In this document: positions 27,821 to 38,401 of the stretch, in pieces
Position numbering within the stretch: the first letter of the stretch is position 1
How the letters are laid out: each line of letters begins with the position of its first letter
Assembly: GCA_947652115.1 (NCBI GenBank)
Contig: OX393568.1
Location: forward strand, 20,132,621-20,196,620
From: Blastomussa wellsi
Lineage: Eukaryota; Cnidaria; Anthozoa; Scleractinia; Plerogyridae
Direction: 5' to 3'
DNA: 64,000 nt
Made by a program: the position numbers and the translations under genes
Notes under the pieces: model-generated
What the model saw: the letters and a program-made list of their open reading frames with translations, nothing else
Told to the model about the DNA's origin: nothing
Databases searched by the model: none

Positions 27821-30800
27821 CTTGCTCGCAGCTTTTTTCGTTGCTGAAATTTCTCTGAACGATGATTTCTTGTGGCACTGCAAGAACCTTCAAGTCACCT
27901 TAGGCTCTGAGCTGGACTTAAGTATGGTATGTCTTGATCGCGAAGGTAAGCTGTAACGCTATAGGCCCGGCTGCGATCCAACCGGCATGCGTCCAAGTTG
28001 GGTCTGTGACTTTATGCGTCAGTGAGTTTCTTTACAAACTGTACTGCGAAGCTCAAAGTCCCGTCAACCAATCAGAACACTGCCTCATTATAAATAAACT
28101 CATATCTATATTAATTACATTTTAACGCTTTCAATTGTTTAGTTTGAAAACTACTTCGCAAATGTCAATTGCGGTGTGTGGCGCCGACGCTTTTGTGAGG
28201 TGCCGTTGGCTAATTATCCGCCGGAAAATTTCATTCACGTCTTTTCGTCACACGGTAGAAAAAAAAGCGAGGAAGCCACGGAACTTCGAAAGCACGGAAT
28301 CTTTATCAAAGCGGACTGTTTAAGACAAGTTATGCAACGCAAACAGCGCGTTGTTGTTGAAACGCTTCTTCGATTTTTGACTTGAGCGCCCGATTGGACG
28401 AAGAACCCGTCTGTACGCTTACTTAATAAAGTATCGTATTCCTAATAATGTGTAAATAAAGTTGACTGTGCCAGGGCGAACAGGCAAAACAACTTGACAA
28501 GAATTTGTTGATTAAATTTTATTCAAGTACTTCATTGTCGAGCTAATACGCTTTGATGGGAAGCCATCGAGTTGTAATTAGCCATGCTGGGTTTTGATTT
28601 GTAAACGGTTTGACTTTTAGCTAGCAGGAGGCTTTTTCTGTCATTCTTGTCTTACATACAATTGTAAATTCGAGGACGTTTAGGCCATCGCCAAACAGTT
28701 TAACGGTTAAGTGTCGGGCGATAAAGCTGCCTAACTTGAAATCCACAAAATCAATTGTAAAAGAAACTGTGGGTATTTTTTTTGCACATGTCGATGTCAC
28801 GGCATTGCTTGGCTTCCCACTCATTGCTGATTAGATTTTTCAATGTTTGTTTAACGCACAAAGGCAAAATTTTCGTGAAGTCAAAACTTTATTAAAGTCC
28901 ATGTATCGATTAATTCGTTATAAAAGACAGTGGCGAGTAAACAGGACCGCTTTCTGTTGTCTACAATGAATAGTTTATTAAATTCGGTCTTGGCACCTTC
29001 CGCTGATTGTATTTTTGTCATTTTATTGGATTCACAATGGCGCTTGGATGCGCGAGAAAAGTGCGATTTAAAAATTCGTTAGACCTTACTTGCAATATCG
29101 ATCGTCAAACAAAATTCTTGTTAAATTTTATTCCATAAGAAATCATTCCTTATACGCCAAACTTTAATATATTCATTATTTGTAGAGCTAGTTCCTCTAC
29201 CGACAGAGCGGGTAATGTTTACAGAAAACGTTTTTGCTTCTTTCCGATTACGTCAAATAAATCATATCAGTGTCTCGGTCCTAGTTTTAGTTAGCTTTGA
29301 GAGTGTCCAAGGCTTAACGAAAAGCCAGTTCTTCGTTTCTGTACACTGTCTAATCTTCTCACGGAGGAGAAAATTATATTCGTCAAATACTTAGGGACTA
29401 TCCGTGTTGTCGGTCGGCTTGCTCTATCGCTTGCTAATTAGCCATTAATCTCGAGAAAAGCTAACAAAGATTTTTTAATTAACTAGAAACACTTTGTAAA
29501 GTACAAGTGAAACGTCTCTCTTCCTGAGGTAAGCTTGTGTTACTGTATGTTCAGCTAAAACGTCCATTCATACAAGAAGCTGCCCTAATTGGACTTTTAA
29601 AGGGAAAGTATCTGATTTATACCGAGTACTGTGTGCGACAACAAACAAAAAGACCGCTTTACATCTTCGATTTCCTTCCGAAAGGAGCCGATGGGTGCCA
29701 ATTGTCACTGGCAGTGAGTTTGATCATTTTACCAACGGGTAACATGGAAACAGCACGGAAAATGTTGGGACTCTTGGCGGTTTTTGAACCTGTTTCCTGC
29801 GCACGATAGACCGGTCTGTAAACATTTATTACAATTTTCAAGATGAGCTGCATAAAGTTTTATAAGATAATAGCTTAGTTTTCTATTGATCTCTGATGGT
29901 TACTTTTCATTCACATAATTTCGAAAATGACAAAAAGTAAAAACTTTTCTCTGCCTTTTTAGATCCACTGTACAAGTAGTGTGATATGTATAAAAATAAC
30001 TGTGGATGTAACTCAAAATGGCTGTTGTGAATAATTAATTAGGGCTTGTCAGAAGCTTTGTAATGTATATTCAGAATATAAAATACTTACTCCTGGTAAG
30101 TTACTGAATCTCTCGGGTATTTGTACATAAACTACATGCATATGCAATGCCTCGAAGACAACCTCGGGTAGCTAGAGTCGTGATATCGTTCTGTAATAAA
30201 TAAAATTACTGTTGACTGGTTGTTTTAGAGCTGATACATGTCTCGGATTATTTTCAGCACAAATGAAGTCCTGGCTTTCTACTCTCGGTTATTTGCGATT
30301 TTTGGCTCTCCCTGCATATATACAGCGAAATGCTTGGAAATATTTTGAAGACACTGTTCATGGAAGACTAGTTTTTTGTTGTCTTCAACTGCGATCACAG
30401 AGATTTCAACTTCCACTGTTCGTCATATTGCCAGATCGACTGGCTCATGACCATTCACAATTTCCCCTTACGGGCGTCATCTCACGACTACAGTTGTATA
30501 CGGATATTATATTTTTTTCATCTGTGAAATTTCACAATAACAAAGATACAGAATTTTTCAGTTTGTGGGTGGCGTCTTTGAGGCACGGGCTTAGTTTTCT
30601 ACGGCATATGTTTTTTTTACATATATATTTTTAGAATATTTAGTCGCTAATTTTTTTATGATGTACAAATGTACAAACTTGATAGTGTTGACACCTCAGT
30701 TTGTCTCCGATATTGGCCCTTCAAAATAAATTGTCTTTGTGTACTGGCAAACTCTTGGAACTAGCATCCAGTAAAATAACCATTCGGCAAGCTTTACATG

Positions 30801-33800
30801 TAACCCAAGAATTATTGTTTCATGTTTGGTGGCTGGAGGATTAGATCTTCTTACAACCAACCACTCGTTTGTGCAAAATTTCCGAAAACTGAAAATTGCA
30901 CTGGAAATGGCGGCTATTGCATGTTAAAACAACAAAAAGCAAGTTGTTTTCTTGGCCTTGAAAGAAATATTTATAAAATACAAAATTCAATTTTTTAACT
31001 CAAAGTTTCTAAGAGAATGTGATCAATGCGTAATTTGGATCTCGCGGAAAGACGGACAGTACCACTATTGGGTAAAAGGAAACGACTGGCACAGAACTTA
31101 TGTTATAACACAAGACAAGATCAGGTAAGATAAAAACTGAAGTTCTCCATGTTGACTAAGTATCGATCCTCCCTATTTCTTCAGCTGTTGGTTTGACGAT
31201 ACAGTATTGTATGTTGAGACTGTATGTAAAGTTCAGTTGAACGCTCTTCGAAATGAGCAAAGGAAAGCGGTTGACGAGTAACATTGACTTATACCTTTTC
31301 TAAACTAACTAGGAATTATTTAAAATGCATATTACTGGTTTGGTTTTTGATGAAGTTATATTAATAGTTTCTTGATATAATCGGAACCAATCTGAGCAAC
31401 GAATGAACAAATTTCATCGTGATCTTCATTTAAAACACGGTGCCACTTTCCACTGTCCCTGAAAGATTTTAATACCACCCAACAACTAGTCAGCAAATGT
31501 GAATTTGTCTCTGCGTATCCTGCTCGAAACTTTTACAACCAAGGAATTTTTCAATTAACAGGAAACGTCTACCAATTATTACTTTCTTTGTTTTTCGGCC
31601 GATGGCCGTTGTAGTGAAGCGATGACAAACATAGTGGATTGTCACAAGTGATGACTGCGAGGACATTGATCCGAAATTAAAAAGTTATTACCTCTTTTCA
31701 GTGTATTGAGGGAAACGCAAACAAGGCATTGTTATACACAAGTGTGACGTCTGATGCAGACTCCAGTGGAGTAATAAGCGGTATGGCTTTCGCGGTTTAC
31801 TAAAGCAATAAGTTGAAAAAAAAACATAACAAAGGAGTTTCAAGATGACAGATCTCGGGTATGTTAGCTTTGTGAGTTTGAAGCGTCGAATAATTAAATT
31901 ACCTAGGTCTGGAAAAATAAATCAACCGTTTGGGTGATGCATCTCCACGTTGTTTTGTTTAAACGTGGAAACTCATTTTGTCCGCCAAAAGCTATATGTG
32001 CCTATTCGCAGCCTGCTTAGTGCCTTATGCATTTATACAGCTTAACCAATTTGTTCTTTACTAAGATGTTTGCCAGTGTTTTAACTTTCAATCTTCTGAA
32101 TTTAATGACTTTATCCCATTCAGACTAAGCGAAGGACTAAGACTGAAGTCTTCTGTCGAAAATCAAGGCAAGCGCGAGAACTAGAGAGCCGACTCACTGA
32201 GGCTGAAAAGGATAATGTGTTGTTGCTCAGCTCTAGACTACCTGAACAGAAAATATAGCATTATCCACACTTAAGGCAAGGCGAAGCAACTTGACTTTAC
32301 AACTTCATGGTTCGTGGCCGGGAGAAATATCTCCACTGCCTTCATTCCAGCGCACGCATTTCTGTCCCAACAAATGAATTTTGGTGAAAGATGCAACCCC
32401 AACAAAACACAGAATAGTATAAAATCTCAGGATAAGTACCAATCGTTTCAGTTCAGCAAACAGGTTAAGTGCTTACTGGTGTGTTTTAGCCCAGGTGTCT
32501 ATCCCATCCATTTAACCTGCTGGCTTAGAAGATTACGCTATTGACACCAGATCTTCGTTTCGTGACCCCATTGTTCCAAGCTTGTACACTCCGATGAACG
32601 AAATCAGCAGCAAATTTTCGGCTTTAAGTCTGCATACGAGCCTAGTGGCTCATCAGATCGGGGCTTATCCCGGTTTCCTTAGCATGAAGCGACTGTAGGA
32701 GTATTTCTGCTCCCTTTAATTGGATGTTAGGCCATCACAGGGTTTGCTGTTAAAAATTTATACACCTGCTCGAAGAGAAGAAATATATGAGAGTTAAGTG
32801 TTTTGCCCAACAACACAACGCTGTGCCCTGGCCGAGCTCGAGCTCGGACCATTGGACCCGGATTCCACCGCACTAACCATTTAGGCTTCTAGTCACAGAC
32901 AGCAGCCGCCTTGAAACAAGTGTGCAGTGACCTAGTCAGCGGAAATTTGTTGGGGCGACTTCGCATAGATATGGAAAACAGACCCTGAAAGAAAAGAATA
33001 GGCCTTGTGATTTGTACATGTGCTTGACTAAATATGCTCTAGCCACAGCCTGCACAGCCATAACCTTTCCAAAGCGTTTCATTGCTGTTAGATTTCAGTG
33101 GCTTTATGTGATGTAGAGTTAATTAGTTCTATTCGGTTGTGAAATCTTCATCATGTTCCAGTTAGTATCGTTTAACTCGGTTAGTTATACGAAGGAACCT
33201 TAAAGTAATAGCATTGCTGCCTCATTGTCCTTGTGCAGAGTACACAATATTTTTTTCGGTTTAAACAAAAGTACGGCGACGTCCTTAATCTAAAACGTTT
33301 TTCTTTTCTATTCTGGGTTTTAAATGGTAGTTTTATCACCCTACTGGCAATTGAAATGAGACACTGAAGCAATTCCGTAAATCGTGGTCGATCAGTAGTT
33401 ACTGATAAACTAACAGGCATTTTTTAATAAGCAGTAATTATCTTCAGTGAGCTATCTCACATATAGTTCTACTGTTCCCTGTTATATATCTCTGTCCTAT
33501 TTCATTTTCATCCAGAGAAAAACGTTTTACCTGCAATCAGTTGTCTTTTATGCTGTTTCTTTGTGCTTACTATTAGCCAGAACCGACAGGCCAGACCGGT
33601 ATATTTAAAAAAGAATGGGCATTTCATTTGAGAATTTTCTCCAATTTTTATACGATTTGTCAGAAGAGTGAATGCAATTTACGAATTGTCTGATTTGGCC
33701 GACTGATTGACTGATTTTATTCATAGATGGACCAGTCTGGTTTGTCATTTTTGACTAATGTGCCCTTAAGAGTGGCCAAGTTGACAAATTCAAGTATTCA

Positions 33801-35186
33801 TTTGCCATTTATTTGGTGCAAAACCAAGCTACTGTTCAACAGCTTTCATATAAAGGGTTTATATTTAATATGGGTTACACTACCATTTGACGCCAGATGT
33901 GGAACGGTTGATATGTTCCGCAAAAGGGACGACACATAATGTATTCATAATCGGAAACCGCGTGTTTACCTCTTGTGTAAACTTTTTGAACACTTGATGA
34001 CAACGCAGTACAAAGATACCAAAAAAAACACCAAACACTTCTTTCAGCGTAGAACAAAGCGAAGCAACAGGAAATGAAACTGCCATGGCGGTCCCTTTTG
34101 AAATGCCTACCATCGGCACTCTCTTGACGTCAGTGAACGCGTTGTTCATAAATGTGACCTAGAAAGCTTTTTATGGCCCGGCACATCGACAGTGGGAAAA
34201 CGATATCATATCCCTTAACTGATACTAAGGGAGCTCTCACGGGTGACACATCTTGAACAGTTTAGCCTAAATTGTTCAAGTTTGTCAATTACAATCCTTC
34301 TCAATCTTCCCTCATTCGAAGCCATCACCTTATTCAGTGTTAGCTCTGTTTTATTTTACTACCTTGCTATAATATTATTGCCAAGTTAATTTCCGATGAT
34401 TTGAAACCAAAGATAACTTAATTATTGGTGACTGAGCCCATTTAAACGTGTGCTGTATTAGCAGCTTTCCACAAACTACATTACATCAGGGAGTGACATT
34501 CACTCACGGATTGGTTGCAGTTTTCACAAGCAGTGCCCATCTGCACACACGTGCTTCAGAGGCGCGGATCCAGGGACAATGGTGGCCGTTTTCCGATAAC
34601 AAGAGTGCCAAAGAGGGGGGGTCTGATGGCATGCACCAACCGGGAAAGTAATGAGCTTGAACTCAGTCCAAAGTATTATGAAAGACTCTTTAACTTTAAG
34701 AATATTTACTTATTGTAAAAGACTTGACCGATTTCCGTAAAACCCTGGGAGCCGGTCTGGATGCGCGCTTGCGTCAGTTTCACGCCACCGTATTCATGTA
34801 ATTCTTCTTCGCGTCCAATAAGCCAAGCAAAAGAGAGTCAATATCTCTGATAGCTTTGTCAGCAGTTAAGCCCTCTTTACTGTATTGTAGATTAATTAGT
34901 TTCCTCTGAGTGTTACGTCGAGTAGAAGCTAGTAGATCAAAGCAGAGTCGCATGTCGACCAGCATCCCCCAATTGAAGTGGGGCACTGGAAGTTTTGATC
35001 ACTTGGATTTCAAGAGCAAATTAATTGTTCAATCTTATGTCATATATACTCTTCAAGTTGTTAAACATCATTTGATCTTAATTAAAACTCACTGGAGAAG
35101 TTATCTTCTCCGAGTAATGGAATTACTGACAAAAATAAACTCATCGAGTGTAAACAGTTTAACCTTCAGACGTGTACTACAGTACT
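27821..35186. other. Non-coding stretch upstream of Pitx
   Basis: No gene model could be built; open frames up to 140 codons (for example 30212-30634 +) show no domain, no splice logic and skewed composition. A SINE-like copy lies at 32738-32905. The rest is AT-rich and unremarkable to the eye. It probably includes the Pitx promoter and 5' regulatory DNA. Confidence 0.45.
32738..32905. repeat. SINE-like repeat, family C copy 1
   Basis: Contains TTAAGTGTTTTGCCCAACAA, CACAACGCTGTGCCCTGGCC and GGACCATTGGACCCGGATTC, followed by CACCGCACTAACC. The same order of blocks occurs at 47750-47925 and 49165-49265. The CCCGGATTCCACC block resembles an inverted tRNA T-arm, so a tRNA-derived SINE inserted in reverse is likely. 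Confidence 0.6.
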
Positions 35187-35314
35187 GGCCCCGGTTGTTC
35201 AAAGAGTGGATAACGCTATCCACTGAATAAATCGCTATCCAGTGGATAGTGCAGTTTGTTTCGCCAACACTTATCCACTGGATAGCGTTATCCACCCTTT
35301 GAACAACCGGGGCC
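35187..35314. repeat. Foldback (MITE) element, ~128 bp
   Basis: GGCCCCGGTTGTTCAAAGAG plus TGGATAACGCTATCCACTG at the left is mirrored by CAGTGGATAGCGTTATCC... wait-free reading of the right arm: CCACTGGATAGCGTTATCCA then CCCTTTGAACAACCGGGGCC. The ends GGCCCCGGTTGTTCAAA are identical in both arms. It lies just upstream of the pseudogene at 35.4 kb. I know similar GGCCCCGGTTGTTCAAA repeats from anthozoan genomes. Confidence 0.8.
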
Positions 35315-35440
35315 TGGTATTTAGTGTTTACATTATACGGTTTTCTCTGTCGAAAAAACGCTTAAACATTGAAAACCATAGCACATATTTTCTTTATCTT
35401 CTTTATTTTCCTTGTATGCTTCTCTAGAAATATTCCTATA

Positions 35441-36306
35441 ATGAAACTTAGGAAAACCTACCCAACTTTCTCAACCTCGCTTCTTTTTTCTGTGTTAATC
35501 GCTCTGGTGTGCATTATCAACTTCATGGCATGGAGAAGTAGGTATCAACAAACAGCAGATTTAGACATAAACTGTGCTACGGAAGAAAATGCTCCTGAAT
35601 ATGGCTGCTGGAATGGTGAGATCTGCAATCATCTGTTGGGCTGCTACTTGCACGAAAAATGGAAGTTTGGACCTGGTTTGACAAAAGACAAAATTCGTGA
35701 CAGACGAAAGGCCGATAAAGGAATCCTCGAAAATCATGGTTTTCCAAAGGAACTGCATAAAGAAGATGGTCGCTGTGGTCAGATAAATCGTCTCCTTCCA
35801 TCGGGTTTGGCGTCGCTGTGAGATGAGGAAAGCGACACACCTTGCTGTAACGAGGTAACGGGTCTATGTGGAAATTCTAAGAATGATTGCTTGTGCCCAA
35901 ACTGCAATGTAAGGAGTTTGGTCAGTATTTCGCCGCACAGCTCGCTGAGTGGAAACCAGGAATGCCCATATCAACGTTTTAACAGTAACGACGCATACAC
36001 AACGATCATTATTCTCGGAGTTGGTATTCATTTTTCTTTAAATGCCACAAGGGTAATTGAGAAATACCTACTCAAACACCGTTGGTTACTTTGATTGAAA
36101 ACACTAATGGAAGGCCATTGTTAATTTGGGCGACTCTTCATCAAGTGGACAACTTCCTCACCTCAGATAGCGTAAAGAATTACGCGCCTGTTGAAACGTT
36201 CAATACAGAAATTTCGAGGTTTTGCCCTGCAAGAAATATTCCAGTTCTGGAGATGTCTAGGGTTACTCAATACATCAAATGTAGCGATGGGCGTGCGCCA
36301 TTTTGA
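35441..36306 (+). pseudogene. Type II membrane, Cys-rich protein, disrupted copy
   Basis: The ATG at 35441 opens a frame with Lys/Arg near the N terminus and a membrane segment (SLLFSVLIALVCIINFM), giving type II topology. A Cys-rich part follows: CWNGEICN, then DGRCGQ and LPSG. A TGA at 35819-35821 interrupts it, yet the same frame continues with DEESDTPCCN, GLCGN and CLCPNC. That C-rich pattern expects a cysteine at the TGA. Farther on the frame gives YTTIIILGVGIHFSLNATRV, then shifts near 36080 to an IENTNGRPLLIWATLHQ stretch and dies at about 36306. The second half looks like an SGNH/PC-esterase (NXPE-like) C-terminal part, recognised from pattern only, and the middle seems deleted. No introns are visible, so it could be a decayed retrocopy or a decayed single-exon gene. 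Confidence 0.6.
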
Positions 36307-37208
36307 GTAACCGTATGGCAAAAGTTCAGATACTGCTGAACTATTTCAAGAGCCATTTTGAGATGTGTCAAGGCTCGCAACCAAAGTAAAGAATGGTGTC
36401 ATAATATAAGCCATTCATATCCAAACCCACAAACCCTCCCGCGCCAGAGGTGGATATAAACTAAAACTCATTTGTAACAATCTGCTGGAGATCCGAATTC
36501 CACGGGGAACTGGGCCGAATCCGGTGGAGAACTGGGCCAAATTTTCATTGGATCCGTTCAATTATGAACTAGCTCGAAAGGGCTTCATTATTATTTTCGT
36601 TTCCTGAAATACAAAGTTCAAATTTGCCAAATTTATTTTTTTGCTTTGTCAATGGATAGTGATCTTGTACTTAGAGAGTTAGAGAAACTGAAATTCTCGT
36701 GTGATGTTACGTTCTCCCGACTTGCACACTGGACGGGATTGGAAGTTTGGTACAAGGCATGGTACGTTTTTCCATAAGGGTTGCTCCGTTACAACGGCTC
36801 ACTGGTGAAACAGAAGATGTCGAACCGGACGTTTGTTTGCCATACTATTGTTACCAATTAGGGATGATGATGACAATACGTTTAAAAGTTCGGTTCAAAA
36901 ATTTCTATTTTTACAGTTTTTAGCCTAGTACCACTAACTGTAATTGAATTATACAGACTTCATAACAAGCCTCACTAATGTAAAGTAGACACATAGCTAT
37001 TCCAGAAAGCGTTGAAAAAAATCTCTATCCCCTGCGGTGCGTATATTTTAACAAACCCGCCTAAACCGATTTATGTCTTTTGGCTACTTTTTTAAGGTGG
37101 GCTGAAACTTGGTGAAAATGTTATTTATCAATTAATCATCTAGTGGGTGGAATTTCAAAAAATAAAATAATTTGGATGTGAATATCGGTTTTTTCATGCA
37201 AAATAAAC
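36307..37208. other. Intergenic, nothing recognised
   Basis: No open frame of note and no inverted repeat was seen between the pseudogene and the orphan anchor exon. Confidence 0.5.
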
Positions 37209-37406
37209 TCAACTTTGGCTCTTAAACTGGTCTAAGCAATCCGGGATCCCCTGTTCCTTTGAAAGCTGAATCTCCAGCTCTTCAATTCTTCCGCGGATGA
37301 GGAACAACTCAACGGAATTGCTGCTAGATCGCATGAGTGTCACAGAAGAAAGCAGCAACACAAAAACGGTCAGAACAAAGGAGAAACTTTGAAACGCGTC
37401 CATCAC
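37209..37406 (-). CDS. Orphan membrane-anchor / coiled-coil exon
   Basis: Short frame, 65 codons, with an N-terminal hydrophobic segment (FSFVLTVFVLLLSSVTLM) followed by a heptad-like stretch (IRGRIEELEIQLSKEQ). It resembles exon 1 of the collagen/Ig/fibrinogen gene at 43.8 kb, which also has a type II anchor plus a short coiled coil. A weak donor (CAAA/GTTGAG at 37213) would end it in phase 1, the phase of that family. No collagen or Ig exon follows on the minus strand toward the left of the window. It may be the leftover first exon of a partly deleted tandem copy, a real gene with a long intron, or a small membrane protein. Confidence 0.4.
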   Translation of the reverse strand: MMDAFQSFSFVLTVFVLLLSSVTLMRSSSNSVELFLIRGRIEELEIQLSKEQGIPDCLDQFKSQS

Positions 37407-37694
37407 TGATTTGGGGTTAATGACACTGGCTGGGCTGTTTTGTTATTTTTCACGTCCTGTGCTGTAATAAATACACAGTATAAAGAAATATCACCACATG
37501 ATATATGGCAAGTTCACCGACCCTTCAGTGAATGGCGTTTTCCAGTTGAAACAAAAATAATGCTTGCTGCTTGATCCGGGAAGGTGCCTCAACCACTGTG
37601 AGGAAGGCATCTTTTTAGAACGCTGAGTCGATTCAAACCAAACCTGCTCCGTTAACAAAAGAGAACAATGCATATTTAGCAATTCAATTTAACA

Positions 37695-37866
37695 AACAGA
37701 TTCCATGTTGTCGTGTGTCTGTTCAGTAATAGATCACTGATGACGCCAAAATTTGGTAAGAACAAAAACGTGGTGTCACTGATGGTGTCACTGTGTCACT
37801 GATGTTCTTACCACATTTTGACGTCTTCTGTGTTCTATTCCTGAACAGACATGGAATCTATCTGTT
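37695..37866. repeat. Foldback element, family D copy 1
   Basis: CAGATTCCATGTTGTCGTGT and GTCTGTTCAG at the left are mirrored by CTGAACAGACATGGAATCTA and TCTG at the right; TTTGGTAAGAAC is mirrored by GTTCTTACCACATTTTGACG. The centre holds short GTGTCACTGATG tandem units. It lies between the orphan exon and the collagen/Ig gene. Confidence 0.7.
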
Positions 37867-37884
37867 TTATATAGTAAAGAAACG

Positions 37885-37985
37885 AAGTGTAAACGTCATC
37901 AGTGTGTCTGTCCTTTAATAGATCATAGATAGGAACCAATCAAAATGCGTCCATGACTGGGTTTATTATATAAACTTTAAGAGAT
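37885..37985 (+). repeat. Family D-related half copy
   Basis: TAATAGATCATAGATAGGAA followed by CCAATCAAAATGCGTCCATG and a TGGGTTTATTATA end match the right arm of the foldback at 41836-41940 (TAATAGATCATAGGTAGGAA, CCAATCAAAATGCGAACATA). Only one arm is present here. Confidence 0.6.
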
Positions 37986-38401
37986 TACATTCAATTCCTT
38001 TTTAATTTTTTTTTTGATATTATCTTGGTATTGCGAGGATACATTATTTTCTTAACACTGAACTAACATTCTGGTAGATATGTGGCAACGAAATAATATA
38101 TTATAATTGCATCATAATCTGAAAAAAAAAGATAAACGCTCAAGTGTCTATTATACAATCGATATGTACAAGCTAGTAGTTCTATTTCACCTTCATTCCA
38201 AAATCAACTACAATAAAGATGTGTCCGATAAGTACGGAAAAACGGCAAAGCCAACTAACTCAATGACGGCTGTCATTTCAGCTCAGTGAGTTCATGTTGC
38301 ATTCGCTATTGCCAATAACTTTCTGATCAGATGACAGTTTTAGGAGATTCTCTGACAGGACAAATGCCAAGAATGTTCTTTATCCGCGCGTATTATCATA
38401 C

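Noticed and set aside
30212..30634. 140-codon open frame on the plus strand
   Set aside because: No recognisable domain, no splice signals linking it to other exons, and hydrophobic/AT-driven composition; likely a chance frame.
34500..34660. hAT-like end (CAGAGGCGCGGATCCAGGG)
   Set aside because: Only one end resembles a hAT terminus; no matching inverted end or target duplication was found.
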